64,000 nt of DNA from NCBI RefSeq assembly GCF_001563265.1, contig NZ_CP005083.1, positions 4,185,858-4,249,857 of the forward strand, read 5' to 3'. This DNA comes from Sphingobium sp. TKS. Lineage in GTDB: Bacteria; Pseudomonadota; Alphaproteobacteria; Sphingomonadales; Sphingomonadaceae. Below are positions 51,644 to 60,496 of the stretch, piece by piece. Made by a program: the position numbers and the translations under genes. Below the pieces are notes generated by a model, which made no database searches, was not told the origin of the DNA, and saw only the letters and a program-made list of their open reading frames with translations. The first letter of the stretch is position 1, and each line of letters opens with the position of its first letter.

Positions 51644-51770
51644 TGCGGATCGGATCATGCTTTACAAGCCCGCAACAGCCGAAACAGCCACGCAAAATCC
51701 CGTTTCAGAGCGAAATGGGCAGTGACTTTTTCGCATCAGGCCAAATGAAAATTTTTCACGGCCGACAGGA

Positions 51771-54095
51771 TCAGAGCGGATTGCCGCCCTCGTCGCGCAG
51801 CACTTCGCGGCGGCCGACATGGTTGGGCGGACCCACCAATCCCTGTTCCTCCATCTGCTCGATCAGGCGGGCCGCGCTGTTGTAGCCGATGCGCAATTGC
51901 CGCTGGAGCCAACTGGTCGAGGCCTTCTGATTTTCGAAGACAAGCTGGCAAGCCTTGCGGAAGAGCTGCGCGTCGGGGCTGTCGTCGCCCAGGTCGACGC
52001 CGTCGAGCGCGAAGCTGCCTTCCTCCGGCTCCTCGGTAACGGCGGCGATATAGTCGGGCTGGCCCTGGGCGCGCCAGTGATCCGCCACCACGCGCACTTC
52101 GTCGTCCGACACGAAGGGACCATGGACACGCATCAGCCCCTTGCCGCCATGCATGTAGAGCATGTCGCCCTTGCCCAATAGCTGCTCGGCGCCCTGTTCG
52201 CCCAGGATCGTGCGGCTGTCGATCTTCGAGGTCACGAAGAAGCTGATGCGGGTCGGCAGGTTCGCCTTGATGACGCCGGTAATGACGTCGACCGACGGAC
52301 GCTGCGTGGCGAGGATCAAGTGGATGCCCGCCGCACGGGCTTTCTGGGCAAGGCGCTGGATCAGGAATTCGACTTCCTTGCCCGCCGTCATCATCAGGTC
52401 GGCCAGCTCGTCGACCACTACCACGATCTGCGGCAGCGGCTGGAAATCGAGCTGCTCCTCCTCATAGATCGGCTTGCCATTTTCGGGGTCGTAGCCGGTC
52501 TGGACGCGGCGGCCCAAGGGCTTGCCCTTGGCCTTCGCGGCGCGGACCTTCTCGTTGTAATTGGCGAGGTTGCGAACGGAGATCGACGCCATCATGCGAT
52601 AGCGGTCCTCCATCTGCTCCACCGCCCATTTGAGCGCGCGGATCGCCTTGCTCGGCTCGGTGACAACCGGGGAAAGGAGATGCGGGATGTCGTCATAGGT
52701 CGACAGTTCCAGCATCTTGGGATCGATCATGATCAGGCGCAACTGATCCGGCGTCATGCGGTAGAGCAGCGACAGGATCATGGCGTTGAGGCCCACCGAC
52801 TTACCCGAACCCGTCGTACCCGCGATCAGCAGATGCGGCATGGGCGCCAGGTCAGCGATGATCGGCTCGCCCGAGATATTCTTGCCCAGGATGATCGGCA
52901 GCGTCGCTTCCTGCATGAACTGCTCGGAGGTGATGAGTTCGCGGAAGGACACGCCCTCGCGATTGGCGTTGGGCAGTTCGATGCCGATCACCGTGCGCCC
53001 CGGTATCGTCGCCACGCGGGCGGAGAGCGCCGACATGTTGCGCGCAATATCGTCGGCCAGTGCGATCACGCGGCTCGCCTTGATGCCCGGCGCGGGTTCC
53101 AGCTCATACATGGTGACGACCGGACCGGGTCGAACCTCAACGATATTGCCCTTCACATGGAAGTCGTCGAGCACCGATTCCAGCAGCCGCGCATTGCGTT
53201 CCAGCGCGGCCTTGTCGATCTTCGCGCCCTGACTGGCGGGAATCGGATTCAGCAGGTCGGGCGAGGGCAGGGAACTATTGCCGAACAGGTCGTCTTGGCT
53301 GACCGGCGCCATGGGGCGCTGCACCGGGGCGGGCTTGGGCGTCTGGATGTTGATCGGCGGCTTGGGTTCGTTGGTGACGGTCTTGCGCGGCGCGGCGATG
53401 CGCTCGACGACCTCATCCTCATCATCGAAGGGATCGGCCACGGCTCCCCCGCCGGGCAGCGCGAAAGCGGGCTTGGGCAGGCTGAGCCGCGGCAGCGATG
53501 GCCGACGCAGCGCGATGATCGGCTTTTCCAGCGCCAGACTGCGATACCAGAGGATAGCGCCCGCGATCAGCGTCAGCACGATCAGGATTCCAGTGATCCA
53601 GCCCTGCGCAACGGGAGCCTGCGCGGTCAGGCTCAGGACGCCTCGCGCCGTCACCAGCGCGATGATGCCGCCCCATCCGGCGGGCAGGCCGACCAGCGGA
53701 TTGGTCTGGAACAGCGCCAGCGCTATGCCGAGCAACACGATCCCGGCGAAGCATTTGCCGAACTGCGCCTTCCACCCGCTCATGTCCTGATCGCCCCACA
53801 GGCGCCGGGCGGTGATTGCCATCAGCGGCAGCACCAGCGCCACCGGCACGCCGAACAACCAGAGCAGGAAATCGGCAATCCAGGCGCCGGGCGCCTGCAT
53901 GATATTCTGCACATGATCGCCCGCCACCGTATTCATCGACGGGTCGCTCGGTTGATAGCTGAGCAGCGCCAGAGCGAGGAACAGGGTCGCCAGGATCAAC
54001 GCGATCGATCCGATCAGCGCGCCGCTGCGGATCAGGCTGCGTTTCAGCATTTCGCGCCACTCTGGCGTGCGCTTGGCTCCGCGGCTAACAGCCAT
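51771..54095 (-). CDS. ftsK: DNA translocase FtsK
   Basis: 774 residues from ATG 54095 (AAGGA 6 bases before). Four N-terminal membrane segments lie in about 20-185, and a short Pro/Asn-rich linker follows. The motor has Walker A LIAGTTGSGKSVGLNAMI, Walker B QIVVVVDELADLMM, and LATQRPSVDVITGVIKANLP. The C-terminal gamma winged-helix recognises KOPS-like sites (SWLQRQLRIGYNSAARLIEQ). It pumps DNA at the septum to finish chromosome segregation. The upstream frame through 54,131 has no ribosome site. Confidence 0.96.
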   Translation of the reverse strand: MAVSRGAKRTPEWREMLKRSLIRSGALIGSIALILATLFLALALLSYQPSDPSMNTVAGDHVQNIMQAPGAWIADFLLWLFGVPVALVLPLMAITARRLWGDQDMSGWKAQFGKCFAGIVLLGIALALFQTNPLVGLPAGWGGIIALVTARGVLSLTAQAPVAQGWITGILIVLTLIAGAILWYRSLALEKPIIALRRPSLPRLSLPKPAFALPGGGAVADPFDDEDEVVERIAAPRKTVTNEPKPPINIQTPKPAPVQRPMAPVSQDDLFGNSSLPSPDLLNPIPASQGAKIDKAALERNARLLESVLDDFHVKGNIVEVRPGPVVTMYELEPAPGIKASRVIALADDIARNMSALSARVATIPGRTVIGIELPNANREGVSFRELITSEQFMQEATLPIILGKNISGEPIIADLAPMPHLLIAGTTGSGKSVGLNAMILSLLYRMTPDQLRLIMIDPKMLELSTYDDIPHLLSPVVTEPSKAIRALKWAVEQMEDRYRMMASISVRNLANYNEKVRAAKAKGKPLGRRVQTGYDPENGKPIYEEEQLDFQPLPQIVVVVDELADLMMTAGKEVEFLIQRLAQKARAAGIHLILATQRPSVDVITGVIKANLPTRISFFVTSKIDSRTILGEQGAEQLLGKGDMLYMHGGKGLMRVHGPFVSDDEVRVVADHWRAQGQPDYIAAVTEEPEEGSFALDGVDLGDDSPDAQLFRKACQLVFENQKASTSWLQRQLRIGYNSAARLIEQMEEQGLVGPPNHVGRREVLRDEGGNPL

Positions 54096-54257
54096 GGTAA
54101 GTCCTTGTCCCCTAAATGTTCCGTCCGGCACAATGCGCCGGGCGGGGAGTCCCCGTCAAGAGTCCGGCCCCTCGGCTCGTCTCGTGGACTCCGTAACAAT
54201 CCTTATGTCGGCGGCGAGCGGGGCAGCGCAAAAAGCCTCCCGAAAGGAGACTTTGCC

Positions 54258-54362
54258 ATGATCGCCACCTTCTATCCCGTCCTTGTCGTCGTCGCCTTGG
54301 GCGCCTTCACCGCCGTCCTGCTGGGCGTCAGCGTGCAGGATGCGCTGACGCGAGGGCGCTGA
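54258..54362 (+). CDS. Small single-pass membrane protein, 34 residues
   Basis: ATG 54258 follows AAAGGAGACTTTGCC, a strong ribosome site with good spacing. The 34-residue product is MIATFYPVLVVVALGAF plus TAVLLGVSVQDALTRGR: one membrane helix (about 5-25) and a short charged tail. It matches no family I know. Its 3' end overlaps the convergent GNAT gene by 35 bases. It is divergent from ftsK. Too short for most automatic gene calls. Confidence 0.6.
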   Translation: MIATFYPVLVVVALGAFTAVLLGVSVQDALTRGR

Positions 54363-54819
54363 GCGCTTCGCCGTCGACGCGCTGCACCGTCCATTCGTCC
54401 ATCGCCCGCGCACCGAGCGAGCGGTAGAAGGCGATGGACGGTTCGTTCCAGTCCAGCACCCACCATTCCAGCCGCGCGCAATCCCGCTCCAGCGCCAGTT
54501 GCGCGAGGCGGGAGAGCAGCGCTTTGCCCGCGCCCAGACCCCGCGCTTCGGGGATGACGAACAGATCCTCCAGATAGAGGCCCGGTCGCCCCTCGAAGGT
54601 CGAGAAATTGTGGAAGAAGAGCGCGAAGCCGATGGCCCGCCCCTCATTTTCCGCGATCAGCACTTCGGCCATGGGGCGCTGACCGAAGAGATATTTCTCC
54701 AGGCTGGCGCGGTCGGCCCTCACCTCATGCGACAGTTTTTCATAGTCGGCCAGAGCTAGGATGAAGTCGTGAATCGCCCCGATGTCGGAAGGAACGGCCT
54801 CGCGGACGGTGACGGACAT
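54328..54819 (-). CDS. GNAT-family N-acetyltransferase
   Basis: 163 residues from ATG 54819 (AAAGGAAAA upstream); a frame 11 codons longer overlaps the next gene. The acetyl-CoA loop is LYLEDLFVIPEARGLGAGKALL (R-G-x-G-x-G/A). WWVLDWNEPSIAFYRSLGA is motif B. This resembles the diamine/thialysine N-acetyltransferase group (SAT-like), so a small amine is a likely substrate, unproven. 10 bases downstream of the EamA transporter gene. Confidence 0.85.
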   Translation of the reverse strand: MSVTVREAVPSDIGAIHDFILALADYEKLSHEVRADRASLEKYLFGQRPMAEVLIAENEGRAIGFALFFHNFSTFEGRPGLYLEDLFVIPEARGLGAGKALLSRLAQLALERDCARLEWWVLDWNEPSIAFYRSLGARAMDEWTVQRVDGEALSALASAHPAR

Positions 54820-54829
54820 GCTTTTCCTT

Positions 54830-55738
54830 TCAGGCGATGGACGATTCGACATGCGGCGGCTCGGCCGATCCCGTGCGAGACGCGATCAGGCAGCCGACCA
54901 CGATCAGCAGCGCGCCGACCACCGTCGTCAGGGTCAGCCGATCGCCAAAGGCCAGCCATCCAATGATCGCCGCCCAGACGAAGGCGGTATATTCCACCGG
55001 AATCAGAACCTGCGCCTCCGCCCGCGCATAGGCCCAGGCGAGCGCGGCCAGCGACGTGAAGGCAAGGGTCGCGGCAAGGACGACCAGCGCCCAGGACGGC
55101 GCCGTTGGCAGGACCGGCATCCATCGGGCAGCCAAGGCAAAGAGAGCGAATAGGCCGAACATCACGATATGTTGGAAGAAGGCGACTTCGATGGGCGAAG
55201 CCAACTGCGCCTGTTGCCGCTGGAGGATGAGATTCCAGGCGAACAGCACCGCCGAAATCAGGACCGCGCCCGCGCCCAGCAGCGCATTCGCGTCATAATC
55301 GCCCCGCAACCGCCCGGACAGGATGACCGCAACCCCGACCAGCCCCAGCAGCGACGCGCCGATGGCCTGCCGCCCGATCTTTTCCTTCAGCAGCAACGCG
55401 GCGAGATAAAGCGCGACCAGCGGCGCGATGAAGGACAGGGCGATGGCTTCAGCCAGCGGCAACCGCATGATCGCCCAGAAGAACAGGCTGGCCATCACCG
55501 CCACGACCGCGCCACGCAGCAGGTGCAGCCGCAGCACGGCCCGGTTCGGCCAGCGCTGCCGCGTCAGCAGCATCAGCGCCAGCCCCAGCAGGCTGCCCGT
55601 CAGCGCGCGCCAAAACAGCGCGTTGAACAGGCCGATGGAGAGGCTGAGCCCCTTCATCGCCGCATCCATCACGGAAAACAGCGCAACCCCCACGCAGCAG
55701 ACCGCAAAGGGGAGGGCAAGGGAATGGCGCGCATTCAT
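54830..55738 (-). CDS. EamA/DMT-family transporter
   Basis: 302 residues with ten hydrophobic segments and the two EamA repeats. Repeat 1 has SLSIGLFNALFWRALTGSLL and LAEAIALSFIAPLVALYLAAL. Repeat 2 has the corresponding ending VEYTAFVWAAIIGWLAFGDR. It is a drug/metabolite transporter, probably an exporter; the substrate is unknown. Between the GNAT gene and ispG (14-base gap), in the same direction. Confidence 0.88.
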   Translation of the reverse strand: MNARHSLALPFAVCCVGVALFSVMDAAMKGLSLSIGLFNALFWRALTGSLLGLALMLLTRQRWPNRAVLRLHLLRGAVVAVMASLFFWAIMRLPLAEAIALSFIAPLVALYLAALLLKEKIGRQAIGASLLGLVGVAVILSGRLRGDYDANALLGAGAVLISAVLFAWNLILQRQQAQLASPIEVAFFQHIVMFGLFALFALAARWMPVLPTAPSWALVVLAATLAFTSLAALAWAYARAEAQVLIPVEYTAFVWAAIIGWLAFGDRLTLTTVVGALLIVVGCLIASRTGSAEPPHVESSIA

Positions 55739-55752
55739 GGACGGAAGTCGGC

Positions 55753-56898
55753 TTATTCCGCCGCTTCCGCCTTGCCGGCGTCGGTGGTGGCCGCCTCGAT
55801 CTCCGCCGCCTTGGCTTCGACAAGGTTCACGATATGGTCGATCATGCCTTCATCCTGAATCGTGTGATCGGTGAGGCCGGAGAGATAGACCATATGCTTG
55901 CCCGCGCCGCCGCCGGTCAGGCCGATGTCGGTTTCCCGCGCTTCGCCGGGGCCGTTCACCACGCAGCCGAGTACAGAGAGCGAGAGCGGCGTGTGGATAT
56001 GCTGGAGCCGTTCCTCCAGCGCCTGCACCGTGCGGATCACGTCAAAGCCCTGACGGGCGCAACTCGGGCAGGAAATAACCTTCACGCCGCGGGTGCGGAT
56101 GCCGAGCGACTTCAATATCTCATAGCCGACGCGCACTTCCTCTTCCGGTTCGGCGGAGAGCGAGACGCGGATCGTGTCGCCAATCCCGGCCCAGAGCAGG
56201 TTGCCGATGCCGATGGCGCTCTTCACCGTGCCGCCGATCAGGCCGCCCGCCTCGGTAATGCCCAGGTGCAGCGGGCAATCCACCGCTTCGGCCAGTTGCA
56301 TATAGGCGGCGACCGCCAGGAAGACGTCGCTGGCCTTCACCGCCACCTTATAGTCGTGGAAATCCTGGTCCTGGAGCAGCTTGATATGATCGAGCGCGCT
56401 TTCGACCAGCGCTTCGGGACAAGGCTCGCCATATTTTTCGAGCAAGTCCTTTTCGAGCGACCCGGCATTGACGCCGATGCGGATCGAGCAGCCATTGGCC
56501 TTGGCCGCGTCGACCACTTCCTTCACCCGCGCCTCGCTGCCGATATTGCCCGGATTGATGCGCAGACAGGCCGCACCCGCATCGGCGGCTTCCAGCGCCC
56601 GCTTATAGTGGAAATGAATGTCCGCTACGATCGGCACGCGGGCGGCGCGGACGATCTGCTTGAGCGCGGCGGTCGATGCCTCGTCGGGGCAGGAGACGCG
56701 GATAATGTCCACGCCCACTTCCTCGCAGCGGCGGATCTGGTCGACGGTCGCCTTGACGTCATGGGTCGGCGTGTTGGTCATGGTCTGCACCGTGACCGGG
56801 GCGCCGCCGCCGACGGGAACATTGCCGACCATGATCTGGCGACACTCTCGACGAGCGATGTCGCGCCAGGGGCGCAGGCCGGGATTATGGTCGGACAT
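55753..56898 (-). CDS. ispG: 4-hydroxy-3-methylbut-2-enyl diphosphate synthase (IspG/GcpE)
   Basis: 381 residues. The TIM-barrel part has [31 protein letters not shown] and [12 protein letters not shown]. The [4Fe-4S] region has [12 protein letters not shown] and [11 protein letters not shown]. It performs the penultimate step of the MEP isoprenoid pathway. A C-terminal Ala/Glu-rich tail of about 25 residues is extra. The ribosome site GGAG lies inside the terminator hairpin just upstream (56,900-56,928). Confidence 0.96.
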   Translation of the reverse strand: MSDHNPGLRPWRDIARRECRQIMVGNVPVGGGAPVTVQTMTNTPTHDVKATVDQIRRCEEVGVDIIRVSCPDEASTAALKQIVRAARVPIVADIHFHYKRALEAADAGAACLRINPGNIGSEARVKEVVDAAKANGCSIRIGVNAGSLEKDLLEKYGEPCPEALVESALDHIKLLQDQDFHDYKVAVKASDVFLAVAAYMQLAEAVDCPLHLGITEAGGLIGGTVKSAIGIGNLLWAGIGDTIRVSLSAEPEEEVRVGYEILKSLGIRTRGVKVISCPSCARQGFDVIRTVQALEERLQHIHTPLSLSVLGCVVNGPGEARETDIGLTGGGAGKHMVYLSGLTDHTIQDEGMIDHIVNLVEAKAAEIEAATTDAGKAEAAE

Positions 56899-56899
56899 G

Positions 56900-56928
56900 A
56901 AAAAGGGGCTCCGTGGTGATGGAGCCCC
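56900..56928 (-). terminator. Hairpin-plus-U-tract overlapping the ispG ribosome site
   Basis: Minus strand: GGGGCTCC, 8-base loop, GGAGCCCC, then TTTTTC leading directly to the ispG ATG (56,898). As a terminator it sits upstream of ispG and 22 bases before the window where the fadL-type gene ends (56,950). The descending arm holds the GGAG that would act as ispG's ribosome site, so the same hairpin could stop read-through or hide the site. Confidence 0.75.
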
Positions 56929-56949
56929 TATAGGGATTTATTGCGTCGG

Positions 56950-58254
56950 TTAGAAGCGCGCCGTCAGCGAAGCGCCGATCTGGTCCGCATTGCCGCTGGT
57001 TTGCGACAGGGTGGTCGCCGTCACCGTCGCGGGCGCGGGATAATAGCTGTCCGGGCGGATGATATTCGCCTTTTCCACGAAATTATGGGCGTAGCTGAGG
57101 TTCAGCGCGAAGGCGGGCGAGAAATTGTAGGTCGCGCCGGCCGACAACCAGGTGCGGTCGCCATCGGGCACGCGGGTCGTCAGATGCTGCGGATTGGTGG
57201 GCGAGCGGTCGAACATCGTGCCAGCGCGCAGGGTCAGAGCCGGGCTGACGTCAACTTCGCCGCCCAGGCTGACGCTGTAGCTGTCCTTGTAATCCAGTTC
57301 CTTGTTGCTGGTGCCGGCAGCGGAGGTGATGGCGATGCCCCTGAACTTCGACCAATTGTACCAGCGGGCGCTGATCATGGCGCGCAGCTTCGGCGTCAGG
57401 CGATGCATGAAGCCGACCGTCACGATGTCGGGCAGGTTGAGCGGCGCGGACGCGTCCAGCTCGCCATTGGCGGCGGCGATCGGACCCAGAAGGCCGGAAA
57501 TGGTCTGCGTGCCGGTCAGCTTGTGCTTGATGCCCGAACGGTAGGAAACGCCGACATTGGTGGCGCCATTGGTATAGAACAGGCCCGCATTCCAGCCGAC
57601 GGTCCAATCGTCGCCCTTCAGTCCCGCAAAACCATCGGTCGGGATCAAGGGCGAAAGCTGCGGCAGCGCGTTGGTCAGCGTCGCCTTCACATATTGCACG
57701 TCGACACCGCCGCCGATCGAGAAATTGTCGTTCAGCTTATAGGCGGCGCTTGGCTGGATATTATAGGTTTTGAGATTGGTGTAGAGCGAGTCATAGCGGC
57801 CGAAAAAGCCGTCATCATAATCCAGCTTCAACCCGAACGGCGCGTTGACGCCCAGACCCAGCCACAGCCGGTCCGTAGCCTGCGCCGTCACATAGAAGCT
57901 GGGGATGGGAATGACCTTTTCGAACGGCTGGCCGCCATCATTGCCCGTCACCGGCACCCGAGCGCCGGGCAGGGTGGGAACGGTGCGATAGGTGCCGCGA
58001 TTGGCCTGATGCGCCGACGCCATCAGCGCGATGCCGCCGATCGAGGTTTGAACGCCCGACAATTCCGTCATGGCGGCAGGATTGAAATAGATGGTGGACG
58101 GATCGTCCGCCGCCGCACCCGCCCCGGCGAGCGCGCGGCCGGTTTCCTTGGGCGACTGTTCCTGCAGGTAAAATCCACCCGCAAAAGCCGGAACTGGCAT
58201 TGCCAATACGCCTGACAGCAAGAGACTGGCGATAATGGGGCGGCGCAAAGACAT
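56950..58254 (-). CDS. FadL/OmpP1/TodX-family outer-membrane transport protein
   Basis: 434 residues from ATG 58254 (AGGAGAGG upstream); a longer frame exists without a ribosome site. The signal peptide ends at PAFAGG. The mature N-terminus GGFYLQEQSPKETGRALAG then DDPSTIYFNPAAMT is the FadL hallmark. Barrel strands with aromatic ends run to the C-terminal IGASLTARF, ending in Phe. FadL channels carry long-chain fatty acids or aromatic hydrocarbons across the outer membrane. It is transcribed leftwards into the terminator before ispG. Confidence 0.92.
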   Translation of the reverse strand: MSLRRPIIASLLLSGVLAMPVPAFAGGFYLQEQSPKETGRALAGAGAAADDPSTIYFNPAAMTELSGVQTSIGGIALMASAHQANRGTYRTVPTLPGARVPVTGNDGGQPFEKVIPIPSFYVTAQATDRLWLGLGVNAPFGLKLDYDDGFFGRYDSLYTNLKTYNIQPSAAYKLNDNFSIGGGVDVQYVKATLTNALPQLSPLIPTDGFAGLKGDDWTVGWNAGLFYTNGATNVGVSYRSGIKHKLTGTQTISGLLGPIAAANGELDASAPLNLPDIVTVGFMHRLTPKLRAMISARWYNWSKFRGIAITSAAGTSNKELDYKDSYSVSLGGEVDVSPALTLRAGTMFDRSPTNPQHLTTRVPDGDRTWLSAGATYNFSPAFALNLSYAHNFVEKANIIRPDSYYPAPATVTATTLSQTSGNADQIGASLTARF

Positions 58255-58451
58255 ATGATTCCTCTCCTGAAACTCGACCAAGGCAAAATGGCTTTCGCCA
58301 GAGAATGATCCCCTGTGAGCCATGCTGTTATAAGCATTATGGTTAAATAATCGTTCGAAAAGCCCTAATTTGCACGGATTTCCGCCGCTATCTCCTCGGA
58401 TTGCGCAACGACGCTACGGCAAGAGGCGAAAATCGCGCTCCGCGACAGGGC

Positions 58452-58617
58452 AAAAAAAAAGCCGCCCCGAAGGACGGCTTGAAAGTTTTAGGAGAGGATG
58501 CCTGAAAGGCCCGTTCCTTTTGCGGTGCAGCGACATTTTCCGCAAATGCGAAAAGCTGATGCTCGATTGCGTTTCATGCAATCGTCATGTTTTTTCCTGA
58601 TTTCCGTAAAGGAAATC
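58452..58617 (-). ncRNA. Candidate small RNA 2, paralogue of the 51,489 RNA
   Basis: Same order on the minus strand: hairpin GATTTCC-TTTAC-GGAAATC (58,599-58,617), hairpin GATTGC-ATGAAAC-GCAATC, a TTTTCG/CGCA..TGCG hairpin, GCC-TTTCA-GGC, and the shared CATCCTCTCCTAAAACTTTC. A terminator stem AAGCCGTCC-TTCG-GGGCGGCTT and nine U's (58,452-58,480) follow. Stems differ from copy 1 but stay paired. TTGACA on the minus strand (58,630-58,635) offers a -35 box about 13 bases upstream of hairpin 1. Transcription not shown. Confidence 0.75.
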
Positions 58618-58668
58618 TGCACAAGACCATGTCAATTTTTCCCTGTTAGGCCGGTCATAATCGGCTGT

Positions 58669-60048
58669 TCAAGGCCGAATCACATCCGAATCGGCCAATT
58701 GCGCGTCGATATCCGCGATCAGACGCGCCAGTCCCTCCGCATCCTTCGCTTCGGCCCGCGTAACCAGCGAATCCTGTGTGTTGGAGGCCCGCAACAACCA
58801 CCAGCCATCGGCCGTATTGACCCTAAGACCATCGGTTTCATCGACGCTCGCACCTGCGGCCAGCAGCCGGGCGCGCACCTCCTCCACCACGGCGAATTTG
58901 CGGCTCTCCTCAACCGGAAAGCGGATTTCCGGCGTGTTGGCCATGTCGGGCATCTCGTCGCGCAGGGCCGTGACGCTGCGGCGGAGCCGAGTCAGGCTCC
59001 GGATAAGCCGCACCGCGGCATAAAGCCCGTCATCGAAACCATAATAATCGTCCGCAAAGAAGATGTGGCCGGTCATCTCCCCGCCCAGCGGAGCAGCAAT
59101 CTCCTTCATTTTGGACTTGATGAGGCTGTGGCCGGTCTTCCACATCAGCGGCTGGCCGCCCAAGGCCGAGATGCGGTCGAACAGGGTCTGGCTGGCTTTC
59201 ACATCCGCGACGATCGTGGCGTTCGGGCGGTCTTTCAACACCAGTTCGGCAAAGATGCCGAGCAACTGATCGCCCCAGATCACCCGGCCCTTGCCGTCGA
59301 TCACGCCGATCCGGTCGCCATCCCCGTCGAAAGCCACTCCGAAATCGAGCTTCTTCGAGCGGACAAGCGCTTTCAGGTCCGCCAGATTCGCCTCGACAGT
59401 AGGATCGGGGTGATGATGGGGAAAATGTCCGTCTATCTGGGTGAACAGCACATGATGCTCACCTGGCAGGAGCTTGACGAGCTTGTCCACCACCGGGCCG
59501 GCGGCGCCATTGCCCGCATCCCAGCCAATGCGCCAGGCGGCGCCGTCGAACCCCTCCATGAGACGCGCGACATAGCGGTCCATAATGGCGATGGTCTCGA
59601 CCCCGCCGCCACTTTCGCTCCTGGCCTCGCTCCAGTCGCCCGCCGCGGCCATGGCCCCCAGATTCGCGATGTCCGACCCAAAAAAGGCGTTATGCGCAAG
59701 CACCAGCTTGAAGCCATTATGATCGGTGGGATTATGGCTGCCGGTTATCTGAATGCCGCCGTCCACATCGAGAACCGCTTCGGCATAATAGAGCATGGGC
59801 GTCGGGCCGAGGCCTATGCGGACGACATCCGTGCCCGAGTCCTGAAGACCGTGGACGACCGCCTGTTCCAGCGCCGGGGAACTCAGCCGCCCGTCATAGC
59901 CGACCGCGACTCTTGATCCGCCCGCCCGTTTGATGATCGTGCCGAAGCTGCGACCTACCGCATAGCCATCCGCCTCGCTGAGCGTCTGGCCGACCACCCC
60001 ACGAATGTCATATTCGCGCAGGAGCGTGGGATGAATGCGATGGGCCAT
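58669..60048 (-). CDS. Phosphomannomutase/phosphoglucomutase (PgmG/AlgC-like)
   Basis: 459 residues. Catalytic phosphoserine is in GIQITGSHNPTDHNG. The metal loop is AFDGDGDRIGVID. The sugar-binding loop is GGEMTGHIFF. DIRGVVGQTLSEADGYAVG opens the protein. It interconverts hexose 6- and 1-phosphates, feeding GDP-mannose and UDP-glucose for EPS. In sphingans a homologue called PgmG has this role. The gene is single, 20 bases from the downstream J-domain gene. Candidate small RNA 2 starts about 50 bases past its stop. Confidence 0.93.
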   Translation of the reverse strand: MAHRIHPTLLREYDIRGVVGQTLSEADGYAVGRSFGTIIKRAGGSRVAVGYDGRLSSPALEQAVVHGLQDSGTDVVRIGLGPTPMLYYAEAVLDVDGGIQITGSHNPTDHNGFKLVLAHNAFFGSDIANLGAMAAAGDWSEARSESGGGVETIAIMDRYVARLMEGFDGAAWRIGWDAGNGAAGPVVDKLVKLLPGEHHVLFTQIDGHFPHHHPDPTVEANLADLKALVRSKKLDFGVAFDGDGDRIGVIDGKGRVIWGDQLLGIFAELVLKDRPNATIVADVKASQTLFDRISALGGQPLMWKTGHSLIKSKMKEIAAPLGGEMTGHIFFADDYYGFDDGLYAAVRLIRSLTRLRRSVTALRDEMPDMANTPEIRFPVEESRKFAVVEEVRARLLAAGASVDETDGLRVNTADGWWLLRASNTQDSLVTRAEAKDAEGLARLIADIDAQLADSDVIRP

Positions 60049-60067
60049 GGCATGCTCTCCCTTGGTT

Positions 60068-60496
60068 TCAGTCGCGCTGGGCCATGTCCCTGATCAGAAG
60101 GTCGCGCGCCGCGTTGATCTGGGCAGCGAGCGCTTCCGTGCCACCCTTGTCCGGATGAACCGAGGCGATGAGGCGGCGATGTGCCGAGCGAATGGCGCGG
60201 GCGTCGGCATCCGGCCCGATGCCCAGCAGCTTGCGTGCATCGATCACCGCCTGAGGCGAAGCGGGTTGCGGGGCGGGCGTGCCCTTCGTCTTGCCCGGCC
60301 GGCTCCTGGCGAAGAAGAACAGGGTCGCGCCGACCAGCAGCGGCGCGCCGATCAACGGCTTACCCTTCGCCGCCATCACCGCGCCGACCAGAGCGGCACC
60401 CAATGCCATGCCATCCTTCGCGCTCATGCTTTGCAGTCGTCCCGTCCAGATCAGCCAGGCCGCAAGCCCGATCAAAAGCAGGGCAAGCAGACCCAT
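60068..60496 (-). CDS. Membrane-anchored J-domain protein
   Basis: 142 residues. Two or three hydrophobic segments cover about 2-65 (LLALLLIGLAAWLIW; GAALVGAVMAA; GAPLLVGATLFFF). A charged linker follows, then the C-terminal J domain: ARKLLGIGPDADARAIRSAH, RRLIASVHPDKGGTEALAAQI with the HPD tripeptide. It should stimulate DnaK's ATPase at the membrane. Similar DjlA/TerB-like proteins exist, but the domain order here is TM first, J last. Its ATG overlaps the mipZ stop (60,494-60,498). Confidence 0.85.
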   Translation of the reverse strand: MGLLALLLIGLAAWLIWTGRLQSMSAKDGMALGAALVGAVMAAKGKPLIGAPLLVGATLFFFARSRPGKTKGTPAPQPASPQAVIDARKLLGIGPDADARAIRSAHRRLIASVHPDKGGTEALAAQINAARDLLIRDMAQRD

